From Pristionchus mayeri (lineage: Eukaryota > Nematoda > Chromadorea > Rhabditida > Neodiplogasteridae): a stretch of 64,000 bases of DNA. The translations under genes were made by a program, and so were the position numbers. The notes beneath the pieces were generated by a model, which searched no databases, was not told the DNA's origin, and worked only from the letters and a program-made list of their open reading frames with translations. The DNA is taken from contig BTRK01000004.1 in NCBI GenBank assembly GCA_036245805.1, positions 34,643,541 through 34,707,540 of the forward strand, given 5' to 3'. Below, one piece after another: positions 32,263 through 43,200 of this stretch (the first letter of the stretch is position 1; every line of letters starts with the position of its first letter).

Positions 32263-33800
32263 ATGAAAAGTGGAGGATCGATTTATCTTTTGTTCTTTAT
32301 CATATTTTTGACTTTCTTCTCCTTTCTCGATTATCCTAAAGATGGAATGCCCTCCTTCGTCCCTCCACTGTGTTTGTCGCGAGGATCGCTTGCCCTTTCG
32401 CTTCTGTCCTTCTCTCTCTTTGCTCTCTCCATTGCTCATACTCTCTCATTCCTCTTTCTTCTGGTCACAGACACTGACTAACTTGGGAAAGCGATTTCTC
32501 ATTTCACAGAGAGAGGAAGACTCTCCCTGCAACCTTCCTTGGGCGCATACCGAAAGGCCTTCCTGTTAATCTTCTTCTGTACATTTGCGGTCCACATTAT
32601 TCGAATTTTCATTTTTACGCCAATTGTTTGAAGACTTAACTATTCAGATCTCTATCCGATTTCATCCGTTTTATTCAAATAATCCTTTCATGGATAAGAA
32701 AAATAAATTACATTACCGCAAGAGAACTGGAGGTAACTTTCTTCTAATTCATTCATTTCTTCGCTCATAATTAATCTGCTCATTTGTATTCCTAATCTAT
32801 CATTTTTAGCCATGGCTTCTGCCAGAACCATTAACCGATCACTTCCCTTAGGTACGCTTGCAAGAATGACGATGCCTCCCAGTTCGGTCAGGTCTTCGCA
32901 AACCGCACCTAAAGCGCACCGAGTTGGGGGCATTCACAATCGCCCCCCCCCCCGGTGAAGGAGACTTCCAACTTCCTCAGTTAAATTTCCGCAATTCTTT
33001 CTCTCGGCTCATTCGAGTCCTCCTCATAAAGTCGACAAGATGATTGTGCGGGTAGTAGGAACATTGGGATAGCGATAGCTATTTATCTACATTCTCTACA
33101 TTATCCCCTCCTTATTGTACTCTATTATTTATTCTTAGTGGCTCCACGGCATCCACATTTCCTTCCTCCCCCGGACCACCGTGGTGCTCCGTGGAAGGGT
33201 AATTCCTTTATATCTATGTTCCTTTCTAACCTCGTTGAGCTCAACACCTATTTCTCTTTTCAGGGCCGTGGGCACATCTCCCTATTCGCCCCTCCTGACA
33301 GCGACGCTTCTCTCCCGCTCCTCGCCGACCACACGGGAAACCTCTTCTTCATCGAGGTTCGTTTCTTGCACTGAATTGTTGGAAACATATACATGGTCAG
33401 TTTCAATCAATTTTTCTCAACACGAATTAACATATTCAGATTGCTGATGCCCTGATATTCATACAAGAATAAATATCTACGTGTATCACTCGCTACCGAA
33501 CAATTTTTTATTGTAAACCCTGTATTACACATTTGTATTCATATCTGATCTGTCAATAAACACTCCCATGATCGTATTCTTTGAATCGGCATATTGACAC
33601 CCTTCGGCAACATCCTTGTTCAATGTAATCTGAGAGTGAAGTTATTACATTTATGGTATGTCTTCTCAGGTATTCGATTCCCATTTCGCGACAGTCAGGT
33701 ACAGCCCATCCCTCACCTCGAAAACATCGTTGAAGCGCAGGGCAATCTCTTCTACAAGGAATTTCGTTCCTTCTCTTTGCTTGCTTTCCATCCGTTCTTT
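32263..33800 (+). pseudogene. Array unit B2: copy of unit B1
   Basis: Copies 14280-16270: GACACTGACTAACTTGGGAAAG (32471), marker exon at 32648 (D-L-Y-P-I-S-S-V-L), the NDDASQFGQVFANR exon (near 32855) with its own one-base loss (CACCTAAAGCG), a GAFTI... segment where a C-run is expanded to about 13 (32941-32953), and a 93-nt exon 33264-33356 (LPLLADHTGNLFFIE|GTTCGT) equal in length to 16180-16272. A further copy of that exon at 33670-33760 reads RFPFRDSQVQPIPHLENI ... GNLFYKE. Different lesions from B1 at nearly the same place argue that both are independently decayed. Confidence 0.5.
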
Positions 33801-34049
33801 CAGGTGTTGTTAGAGTTCCACTTAGGAATGATCAACTCGCATTTCCATCACTTCGTTGCTTTGATATCGATGCTGTTGTTGAATTATATGTTGAATAAAT
33901 TATTCAATAAATTTAAAAACATGAGATTGTGTGTTGTTTTCGTTTTCTTTTCTAGCAAACTCTACTCTACATTCCTTTCCTCTCTCTCCTCTTAGCTGAC
34001 CTCGTATCTCTTCTTCTATTTCCAGTTGATCATCTTGACAAAGTAATTA

Positions 34050-34720
34050 ATAATATTTCTTCACACGTCATTATTTTCCTCGAGAATTTGCATAATCGAT
34101 CGATTCCTTTCCGTCTTACATTCCGCAGTACAACTTTCTTCCTCTCTCTCTTTTTTCTCCATTCAATGAATCTCTGGCAAACGCGTTGTGATGTTCGGCA
34201 AAGAGTGATCGATACAGTGATAAGTCGTTATTCTCTTTTTCATCCTTCCCTATATCTGTTCCTGGCACTAGATATTACTCTGGCGAGATGGTCTACAGAG
34301 AGAATACATCAACCCATCATGTCTTCGTCCCTTCCCCTTTCATTCTTCAACTTCATCTAAAAAAGTCCATATCTTTTCGTATTATTGATATTCGTTGTTT
34401 TCGATTTTATTTTTGAATGTTTTAATTTTAATTATCTTAATTGCAGATCCCTACACAATCTCATCCTCTCTTTTCAAATAGCAAGGAAAGGAGCGAGAGC
34501 CGCTACTCGTTCTGAAATATGCCATCAGGTATTATTCAAATATGAGCGCGTTTTCGTATGAATAGATCAAGAGACGGCACAGCAAAAAATTTCGATTCAC
34601 TATAACTCTGTGTCTTGGGGTAACCGAATGTGGTGAAAACGATGGGCACGTTCATTTTGCACCGAGAGCCTTCGTTGGCTCCAGACGTCGTCACGTTGAA
34701 AACAGATTTTCATGTATAGC
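34050..34720 (+). pseudogene. Array unit A3, 5' part, cut by an insertion
   Basis: Shares CTGGCACTAGATATTACTCTGG (34261) with units A1/A2, the marker exon at 34447 (D-P-Y-T-I-S-S-S-L-F-K), and a frame reading VVKTMGTFILHREPSLAPDV then TLKTDFHV near the insertion point (34620-34716). It continues after 36797. Confidence 0.5.
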
Positions 34721-35086
34721 TAGACTCCGCAAGCTCCGCCCACTTTCCTCTGACACATTTCCCCTCGAAAACGAGATTTAGGGAACACAAGCTTCATTCG
34801 CAACCAAATCACCCGCTCAAAAAAGGATTCGGAAGCTCTTTCCATTACCTTTCGATATAGCCCTGGCCCGCTGGTAAAAGTTTTCTCTGAATAGGTCAGC
34901 ATACGATAATTGAGTGGCAAAAACGCTGGAAAACGCTGGTTTGGCTCTCCAATTGAACTAATACTTACGGGCCCACGCTTGGCCGATAGCCTATCGATAT
35001 TGTAGTACCTCTATCAAGAAAAATCGATAAAATATTGTTTCATTGATTTGTATTTCAAAAGAAACCAGTCCGCGATGCGCTCATTA

Positions 35087-36387
35087 CAGGGTGCGAGAAA
35101 GTACTTTGACATGGATTTAACCATGTATCTTCCTTCAATGGCATCGAATTTTTTTGAAACAGTACACGTTATTTATCAGAGACAGTAGGAAGATAACAAC
35201 ATGATATTACTCGATTTGACCTCCATTGGCCTTGACGACAGCCTTGAGACGAGAAGGGACTGACTCGATGACGGATCGCAGGTAGTGGGTACGAATTTCT
35301 CCCATGCATTCTGGAGGGACTTCTTGAGGCTATCCAGATTCTAGTGGCGGGTGGAGCAAGCATCATTCTCCAGAACCGACCACAAACTAATGTCGAGGGG
35401 ATTCAAATCGGGGCTGTTGGAGGGCCTTTCATTCGATGGAATGAAATCCGGATGATGGCTCGCACACCAGTTCTGGGTGAGTTTTGCGGAATGGGCGAGT
35501 GCAGAATCTTGCTGGAAGGTCTAATGGCGCCCTTTCCTTGGTCACGTTTGAAGTGGGAACGTGAACAAGGAAGAAGAGTCTTCTCCATGAACTGCTTGAT
35601 GTAGTAGTGCTTATCGACCTTCATACCGGGCTTGACGAAAACAACGGGAGTCTTGCCGGTGGCACACACTCCTGCCCAAACCATCACTGACTGCGGGTGG
35701 GAAACTCGAGAGACGGTTTTGCCCTAGCATTGGCTTGCTGACTTGACTTGGCAATGATCCTCGTGTTCTGGCTTTTGAAAGCCTGCTCCACCGTGAACAC
35801 CTTCTCATCCGAGTAGAGAGTCGTGAGATGTTCGCCGTGTGGGATCCTCCCTAGGAGCTTCTTGCATCTATTGAGCCTCTTCTCCATGTGAATGCCAGTC
35901 AGACCATGGCCCTTACTCATCTTGTAAGGGTGGGACGTGAGACCAGAGTGAACTATCTTGCGCACCGAATGCTCGTCGATTCCGAGATCACGGGCCATCT
36001 TTCTCATAGATCGGATGACATCACGTGCAACTCGCATCTGCACGATTTTCTTGTTCTTTCGAGTGACAGCAGTGTGAGGTCTGCCCACTCTAGTGTGGTC
36101 CTTAGTCGTGCCCAGCGCCTCGAAGCGGCAGATGGTATTGTGAACGGTCTGACGGGAAACTCGGAGTTTCTTCGAAATTCCAGCTGGGGACTCGCCGAGG
36201 GTCCAAAGGTCAATAATGGATTTCCGGTACTGGTGGGGTCGAGTCATTACTAGGGGATACTATTTGAAGTGCGCAATGAACACCTCGAGTGGTATACTAA
36301 AAAGTATCATAACATGCATTAACAGGTTGATAGGACTGATGAAATATTCGAGTTCAAACTTTGTCAAAGTACTTTCTCCGCACCCTG
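35087..36387. mobile_element. Tc1/mariner-superfamily element, DD37D (maT-like), decayed
   Basis: The ends are CAGGGTGCGAGAAAGTACTT at 35087 and its near-complement AAGTACTTTCTCCGCACCCTG ending 36387, with TA on both sides (35085-35086, 36388-36389). 1301 bp. Confidence 0.9.
35230..36247 (-). pseudogene. maT-like (DD37D) transposase, frameshifted
   Basis: The first 170 codons are open: a helix-turn-helix (SPAGISKKLRVSRQTVHNTI), a second DNA-binding helix set (SVRKIVHSGLTSHPYKMSKG), and the first catalytic Asp in LYSDEKVFTVEQAF. The frame then shifts near 35690 into MMVWAGVCATGKTPVVFVKPG and again near 35525 into FQQDSALAHSAKL ... NSPDLNPLDISLWSVLE. The second and third Asp are 37 residues apart, the maT signature. 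A TAG (near 35344) cuts off the end. At least two frameshifts and a stop make it non-functional. Confidence 0.85.
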
Positions 36388-36796
36388 TAGGCAGGGAGAG
36401 CGTAGTGCATTCTCTCTCTCTCTCTCTCCTCCTCCCTCTTTTGCACCTGTTTCTGCCCCGGCGCGTGTGGCTTGGCATACAAAAGAGCGCGCTTGCATCC
36501 CTCCCTCGTCTAACCTTCCGGGGGTGAGGCGCATCCGGGAAAAGGCGAAGCCCTGCCCAAATTTGTGGCGATTTGATTGGAGAGGCGTCGGAATTGGCTC
36601 CGCCCCTTTCTTCCTCGCCTCGCTTTCCTGCCGCTCTCCAATGACACCTATTCACATACTTTATGAGCTCCAGTGCGATTCTGAGATAAGATATCGGCAA
36701 ACGTCCAAAAGCATGATCTTATTTGGATCCCAGCTGGCAGTTTGAGCATAGTTAGGGTGGCATAGGCACATTTCGGTTATATCCCTTGTGGTCCCT

Positions 36797-37451
36797 ATGT
36801 ATAGCACCCCTCTGTGAGGTGCTTAAATTACGCGAGGAAGGTGCTCGGGGTAGAATTTGATGATGAACAAGCCTATCCAATTCATATATCATCAATTATT
36901 AAAATATTTTTTTAAATCAACTTTCATTGATCAATGATGAACACCATTATCTTTTGAAGGGATTCACTGTAATTAGTGAACGGAAATCGATATCCAACGA
37001 CATCCTGGATAGTATCGTCCTCGTAAGCTGCCCGCATCATGATCACACTCTCATTGTTGGTAACACAGCAATAAGATGCAGAGGAGTCAATTCGAATCTC
37101 AAGGTTGGCACAATTTTGGATGAAATCACCCATGATTTTTAGGATGAATTTACAGAGATGGAACTGAAGATGCTGGCAGAATTCGGACAAGAAGAAAACG
37201 AAAGGGTGGAAGCAGAGAAGACATTAGACGAACTGAGAGAGGAAAGAGCGAGGACTCCACTCGCTAAACTGCAGAAGTTCATCGATAATATCCTCAAGCA
37301 TTTGGAACTGTTAGAAGATCTGCTCGTTGCATTCGCTGTCTTTATCGTAATTGTCATTGTATTTTTTTTTCGATTTTTTTATTTCAATTTTCGGAAGAGC
37401 AGCCAAATTGCACAAAATAGAGATTCTGAATCCTCTCATCACGGCGAATAA
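36797..37451 (+). CDS. Array unit A3, 3' exons: coiled-coil membrane-anchored paralog (open copy)
   Basis: Continuation of the unit interrupted at 34721. Two exons are fully open here: 36960-37103 (144 nt, GFTVISERKSISNDILDS to GVNSNLK|GTTGGC) and 37143-37451 (DEFTEMELKMLAEFGQEEN, Glu/Arg/Lys coiled coil with TLDELREERARTPLAKLQKF, then LLVAFAVFIVIVIVFFF as a probable membrane span and a short basic tail). The 39-nt intron between them matches copies A1 and A2. The inferred role is a C-terminally anchored coiled-coil protein; the family is unknown. Because its 5' half is separated by a 2-kb insertion, expression as one gene is doubtful. Confidence 0.45.
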
Positions 37452-37559
37452 AACCATGAAACTCGCCAAGCACTCTTTGGACTTAAGTTTATTTTATTCA
37501 AGTTTATTTTAATAATTCATTAAAAATTAATTGGATAGGTTTGTTCAGCATCAAATTCT

Positions 37560-39306
37560 ACCCCGTGTTGAGAAAGGAGAAGTGGCTCAGGATCTTTCGT
37601 TCGCCTGCTATCCTATGATAGACTCCCTCCCGTCTATTCATATTTCTCACTGTCTGTACTCTCTCGATTTCCCTTGATCTCTCAACCTTTGTTTCTTCTT
37701 ACCACTCTCCATGACTATATTTGTGAACAGCCCTTCCATAGAGAGACAGTCACGCTCATTCCCTCCTTCGTTCATTCTTCTTTTTTTCCCGTACCTCTCA
37801 GTAGTCCAATTCATGGTGTTCATGCATTTTTTTGAACTGATCATATTGAACTGACCTTTCTTCCTCTCTCCCTCTCTCACCTCCTTCTCAACCCATTCAT
37901 CACCCCTTCAAAGGCAATAATAGGGTTAGCGTCCCTCTCTTACTCTTTTTGAATCTTTGTTCCACAGTGACGCGTCCTATTGAAGAAAATAACTTCATTC
38001 TACCATAAGACGCAAATTCACGTTGACTGATTGCTACTCCACGATAGTTTCTCTCATTGGCCTAATAGGAACTGCACTCTTATCTTATCGCATGTTACTG
38101 TATTCTAATCCACAAGTCCAATTGTCGCCATTCGCTTATTCCGTACAATTCTTTCCCTAAACTCCACTCCACTGTTCCACAAATTTATTTGATTTTCTTT
38201 GTGTATCGATTAGCAAAACTTATGAAAATTATACTACTTGTAGATCTCTACACGACCTCACTTGATGTTTCCCTTCATGAAATTATAGAGACCGATAAGT
38301 TCAAGAAGAATGCGCAATCTGGCTCTCTCCTTTCCTCTCTCCTCATCTTAACCCATCCATCTGGCCAACAAATGACATCGTAAACATAGTGAGGGCAAGA
38401 TTCCCTGTCTCAGTCCTTCTCTTCCTCACAATAATTCGGCCTATTGCTGAATTATCTACATTTTTTCGAGCATCGATTATGTTCCATACGCGAGATTGAT
38501 GCCCCGACCTCTTCGCAGTCTAATAGGAATCGCGTCCTTATCTTATCACCTATCTTTGCCTCAACATGTGCAATCAGTTTGGCCTGGTCTCACGCTCTGT
38601 ATTGCAATTAGTTACGTAGACCTCTCTGTTATACGCAAGTAGTTTTTCACGTTCCGTTTATTCATTATTAATTAACAAATCTGGTAAAACTACAAATGTG
38701 ACCAATTACAGATCTCTACATGACCTCGCTTGATTATTTCTGAAAATGTTTAAATAATTACCATTTCCGAATCGATAAACTCATTGGCGCTTGTGTCAAC
38801 ATGATCAGGTATGCAAGTGAGTAATTGCTAATAGTGATTTAGCCATTTCTACAAAAACATAAGCTTCGAAAAGCTATTCCGTGCAATCGCAAACAACTCA
38901 AAGTTAATTAATGAACTGTGCACAGACCATATATTTTAATTTCCTTATATCTCTAATCGAAATTAATGTACATATGATTGAGATCAGTTTATTGAGGCCG
39001 TTGTGTTTGCTGTTCAGTGCTACGCATATATCCCAGCATACAAGATTTTCAATGGGAATGGGACAAATCAATGATGTGAGCGAGTAGGAATTCGTAATGC
39101 TAGGAAAAGAAGAAATATTTAGTGTCAACAAGAAGCATCGCATTACAGACCCACGAGACGATACTTATGAACATTTAGGTGGTAAGCTGAATTCGGTTAA
39201 GTTATGTTTTGCAAATTATGTATTACAGATGATTTGTTATATATCAGAAAATGCTCTCAACCAAATCTACTGCTTCCCTGATTCGACATCTCAAAAGACT
39301 GCCCAT
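37560..39306 (+). pseudogene. Array units: duplicate of the 27.5-31.9 kb segment lacking the foldback
   Basis: 37850-38330 copies 27515-27764 plus 30617-30840 without the 2.85-kb insert. Marker exons are at 38244 (D-L-Y-T-T-S-L-D) and 38712 (D-L-Y-M-T-S-L-D). 39010-39180 copies 31745-31914 (AAGATTTTCAATGGGAATGG; FSVNKKHRITDPRDD). Frames are short and interrupted. Confidence 0.45.
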
Positions 39307-39740
39307 TAGGGTTGGCAGAATGAATCTCTACGTGCCAATCATCAAGTGAAATACAGAGGGGGACGAATATTTCCAAGGGAACAAGCTCATACAAATATTA
39401 TCTTGATACTGAAACATAGTTGACAGAACCCATTTGACGCAAAATCCATTCGAAAAGTTAGTTTCACCAACGGCTGAAACATAACCCAGAACTTTTTAAA
39501 CGAAGCGCAAAAATATTTTTAAAAATATATTAAGATCCGAAATCATTTGTTGAAAATGTTCGGACAGAACGCGCTCGAAAAACAATTCTTTCCTTCGATA
39601 TACGAGTTTTTAAAGTGCTTTTTGAGCAAAGATTCAAATGAATCTCGATTCAAACGAATCGATTCAATTGAATTTTTTGATCGGGAGATTCAATTAGGAA
39701 CGATTCGAGATTCAATGAAAGATTCATTTTGCCAACCCTA
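39307..39740. mobile_element. hAT-like MITE with perfect 8-bp target duplication (434 bp)
   Basis: The terminal repeats are TAGGGTTGGCAGAATGAATCT and the complement AGATTCATTTTGCCAACCCTA (one mismatch). They are flanked by CTGCCCAT at 39299-39306 and 39741-39748. The duplication fits the hAT consensus nTnnnnAn. The interior has repeated GATTCAA motifs and no transposase. Confidence 0.9.
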
Positions 39741-40062
39741 CTGCCCATGTAGATCTGCAAATATTGTTCGCTAACCGCTCTCATATTTTGTAAAAACATG
39801 TACTGAAGCATCTGATTTGAATAAAGAATTTTGCTCGTCAAACATGGGAATTTGATAAGTGAATCTACTGCTTTCGCCTTGTGTGTTCTCATTGGCTAAC
39901 CACTTTTTCAGCACAAGTGGGTAAATGGTCAAACACGAACAAGTCACAAAGTAATGTAGAGTGGAGAATATACACTATCATGTTGCACTGACTCTTCCTC
40001 TCTCTCTCCTTCCCTCTCCCATCTGCTCAACCCGTTCATCTCGCAAGAAAATTTTATCATAA

Positions 40063-42239
40063 GAGGCGAATCGCGAGAGAATCGACCACGGCGCGGCGGT
40101 AGGATTCAAGTTTGATTGATTCCCCTATAATTTTGGTGTTAAGTACTTTGAATGATGCTCTTTAAAACTGCGTCGTCAGAATTTTGATATCTGCCTTCAT
40201 CTTCGAGAATCAGAAGGCTAAACTTGGTACTATCACTTTTCGACAGTCAAATCGCGCTCACTTAAATGATCATATCTCCGTTTAAAATAAAGATAGAAGG
40301 CCGTTCTTTGTTTCGAATGAAAGCTACCATCATGCTCTGCAATCTTATCTAGACGATATCATTCCTGGTCTTCATCATGGTGCAGGGCGGTCGGGCGGAC
40401 CAAAAGTGACGTAACTTTTCAAATCAGAAATACCTTTTGGGTTATCATGCTTAAGTTGTAGTACACATATGTGCCTCACTTCTCACCAAAAATGGTCAAA
40501 ATGGGGAGGTGGAAAAAAAAGGGGGCACACTTTCGTGAGGGGACCCCAAAATGAGTTCCGGAATCGAGTTCTTCCGTACTTTCAATTGCCCTCATTTGTG
40601 CTGAAAATCATCGAAAAACATCCAAAACAACATATAAAATTGTTCCCACGCATATCATAACACCTTCATTGGTCATACATGATCACATGACCCAAAAATT
40701 TGAAAATCGATATTTCGACCTGTTTCAACTTGGGGGAGGGCGCTAATGCACACAAAAAAAGGGGGCGCACTTTCGTGAGGGGACCCCAAAATGAGTTCCG
40801 GAATCGAGTTCTTCCGTACTTTCAATTGCCCTCATTTGTGCTCAAAATCATCGAAAAACATCCAAAACAACATATAAAATTGTTCCCACGCATATCATAA
40901 CACCTTCATTGGTCATACATGATCACATGACACCAAAATTTGAAAATCGATATTTTGACCCATTTCAACTTGGGGGAGGGGGCTAATGCACACAATGGGT
41001 TTCAAATAATGTAGAAATGTCCCTCTAAACTAGCCAGAGAGAGGGGGTGTCTATAAATGTGAGTTTTCATACGATGAATCCAAGAAAAGGCGCAAAACTA
41101 TACAAAGTGGTCTTAGAGATCCAGCTTATGGCTAGAAATATAGAGCACGATGAGCTGAACATTTCATATGTTGAAAGTGAGTCTCTATCTTCTCGTTGAA
41201 CCGTGCTACAGAGCCTGGAAGTTGGCAAGGAATAGGATAGAATCCCCCGAGAGCGCGCGCTCTAACCGTCTGGCGCTCTCGCCCTCTGGCCTCCCTCTCC
41301 CCCCCCTCTGTTTAGCGCTCCCTCGCTCGCCTCTTTCGTCGATTTTTGCCATCTTCTAAGTTCTGTAGCACGGTTCAACGAGAAGATAGAGACTCACTTT
41401 CAACATATGAAATGTTCAGCTCATCGTGCTCTATATTTCTAGCCATAAGCCGGATCTCTACGACCACTTTGACCTATTGTACAGTTTTGCGCCTTTTCTT
41501 GAATTCCTCGTATGAAAACTCACATTTATAGACACCCCTCTCTCTGGCTAGTTTAGAGGGACATTTATACATTATTTGAAACCCATTGTGTGCATTAGCG
41601 CCCTCCCCCAAATTGAAACAGGTCGAAATATCGATTTTCAAATTTTTGGGTCATGTGATCATGTATGACCAATGAAGGTGTTATGATATGCGTGGGAACA
41701 ATTTTATATGTTGTTTTGGATGTTTTTCGATGATTTTCAGCACAAATGAGGGCAATTGAAAGTACGGAAGAACTCGATTCCGGAACTCATTTTGGGGTCC
41801 CCTCACGAAAGTGTGCCCCCTTTTTTTTCCACCTCCCCATTTTGACCATTTTTGGTGAGAAGTGAGGCACATAAATGTTACGTCACTTTTGGTCCGCCCG
41901 ACCACTCTGCACCATGACGAAGACCAGGAATGATATCGTCTAGATAAGATTGCAGAGCATGATGGTAGCTTTCATTTGAAACAAAGAACGGCCTTCTACC
42001 ATTATTTTAAACGGAGATATGATCATTTAAGTGAGCGCGATTTGACTGTCGAAAAGTGATAGTACCAAGTTTAGCCTTCTGAATCTCGAAGATGACGGCA
42101 GATATCAAAATTCTGACGACGCCGTTTTAAAGAGCATCATTCAAAGTACTAAACACCAAAATTATAGGGGAATCAATCAAACTTGAATCCTACCGCCGCT
42201 GACCCCCTTCAAATGGTCGATTCTCTCGCGATTCACCTC
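40063..42239. mobile_element. 2.18-kb foldback element, arms about 1 kb
   Basis: The arms run from GAGGCGAATCGCGAGAGAATC (40063) to the mirror GATTCTCTCGCGATTCACCTC (42239) and pair to within about 140 bp of the centre (TTGAACCGTGCTACAGA at 41198 with TCTGTAGCACGGTTCAA at 41358). ATAA flanks both ends (40059-40062, 42240-42243). The left arm carries an internal duplication (40505-40700 and 40760-40945) that the right arm lacks. Flanks resemble array sequence at 27560 and 37915, where no insert is present. Confidence 0.85.
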
Positions 42240-42243
42240 ATAA

Positions 42244-43200
42244 ATACAGAAGGGCTAACGTTCCTCTCTCAGTCGTCCTTGTTCACGTTCATTCGTCATA
42301 TTACTTTACGGCCATTACTTCCCATTTCTTCATTGACTTCATTTTCATTGTGAGCAAGATCAACTCCACGATCTCTGTCGTTGGGCGAATGGGAATAGCG
42401 CCCTTATCTTATCGTATATTGCCCTGAGAGGCACAATCAGTTTGACCTGATCTACATATTCGTCTACATACGCTTATTCGTTACAACGTTATTGTCCTTC
42501 CATACATCGTTTCATTATTGTTTGTATGCTAAAAAAATTAAAAAATTACGATAAAAATTGCAGATCTCTGCACGTTCCCACTTACTCCATCGTTAGAAAT
42601 CTGAAATACGATTGCAATACGCCAATTTTCAACTTTATCATAAAAATCAATGCCATCAAAACCAAAAAGGTATTGATTTATTTCTGTAAAGCCATGAAAT
42701 AGTGCTGATTCATTGTGAATCCGAAAAAAAGTGTGAGAATATATTTTGCAGAGCTCGATAACACCTTTCAATGCTTTCCATTCGAACGGTAAGTTTATGT
42801 GATTAGAGTAAAATCAGTGAAATACATTTTCTCAGAAGGGGGCAAAAGAGCGGTGGTCAACTTCGAGCAGGCATGCACATTGGAGAAGTGTTGATAATTG
42901 ATCAATCACAAAACTTGTGATTTCAGTTCTGAATTGCCTTCAATAACACAAAAATTTCAGACAGCTTCGGTAATGTAATGGTACGAGGACTCGTTTTGGC
43001 TCGCGGGGGCATAACCGAAATATATTATAAGCGGCATTAATGCATTCCATGGATCTGCGAACGAGACTTCGGACCTCGTAAGCTGAATTTAGTTTATTAT
43101 TTTCCGGAGAATTTGGGACATCATTGATAGCAACTGTTTAGAGCACAAAGGATCACATTCTTCCTTCCGGCATCGATATCGCAGAAGAATATTTGTGAAG
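42244..43200 (+). pseudogene. Last recognisable array fragment
   Basis: Shares GCGCCCTTATCTTATCG and AATCAGTTTGACCTG (42388-42450) with 31310 and 38530, and has a marker exon at 42564 (GATCTCTGCACGTTCCC). A short frame near 42975-43020 reads VMVRGLVLARGGITEIYY. No long frame survives. Confidence 0.35.

Larger units (their letters stand above)
34721..36796. mobile_element. 2.08-kb insertion with 9-bp target duplication, containing a nested maT element
   Basis: ATGTATAGC occurs at 34712-34720 and again at 36797-36805, and array units A1/A2 run uninterrupted through this point (TTTTCATGTATATCGCCCC at 13305). A 9-bp duplication is typical of Mutator-like elements. No clear terminal inverted repeats or transposase were seen in the outer 0.77 kb, so the class is undetermined. 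Confidence 0.7.

Noticed and set aside
40469..41905. Three near-identical 63-74 codon ORFs
   Set aside because: They are copies of the same foldback arm sequence read through repeats, not genes.
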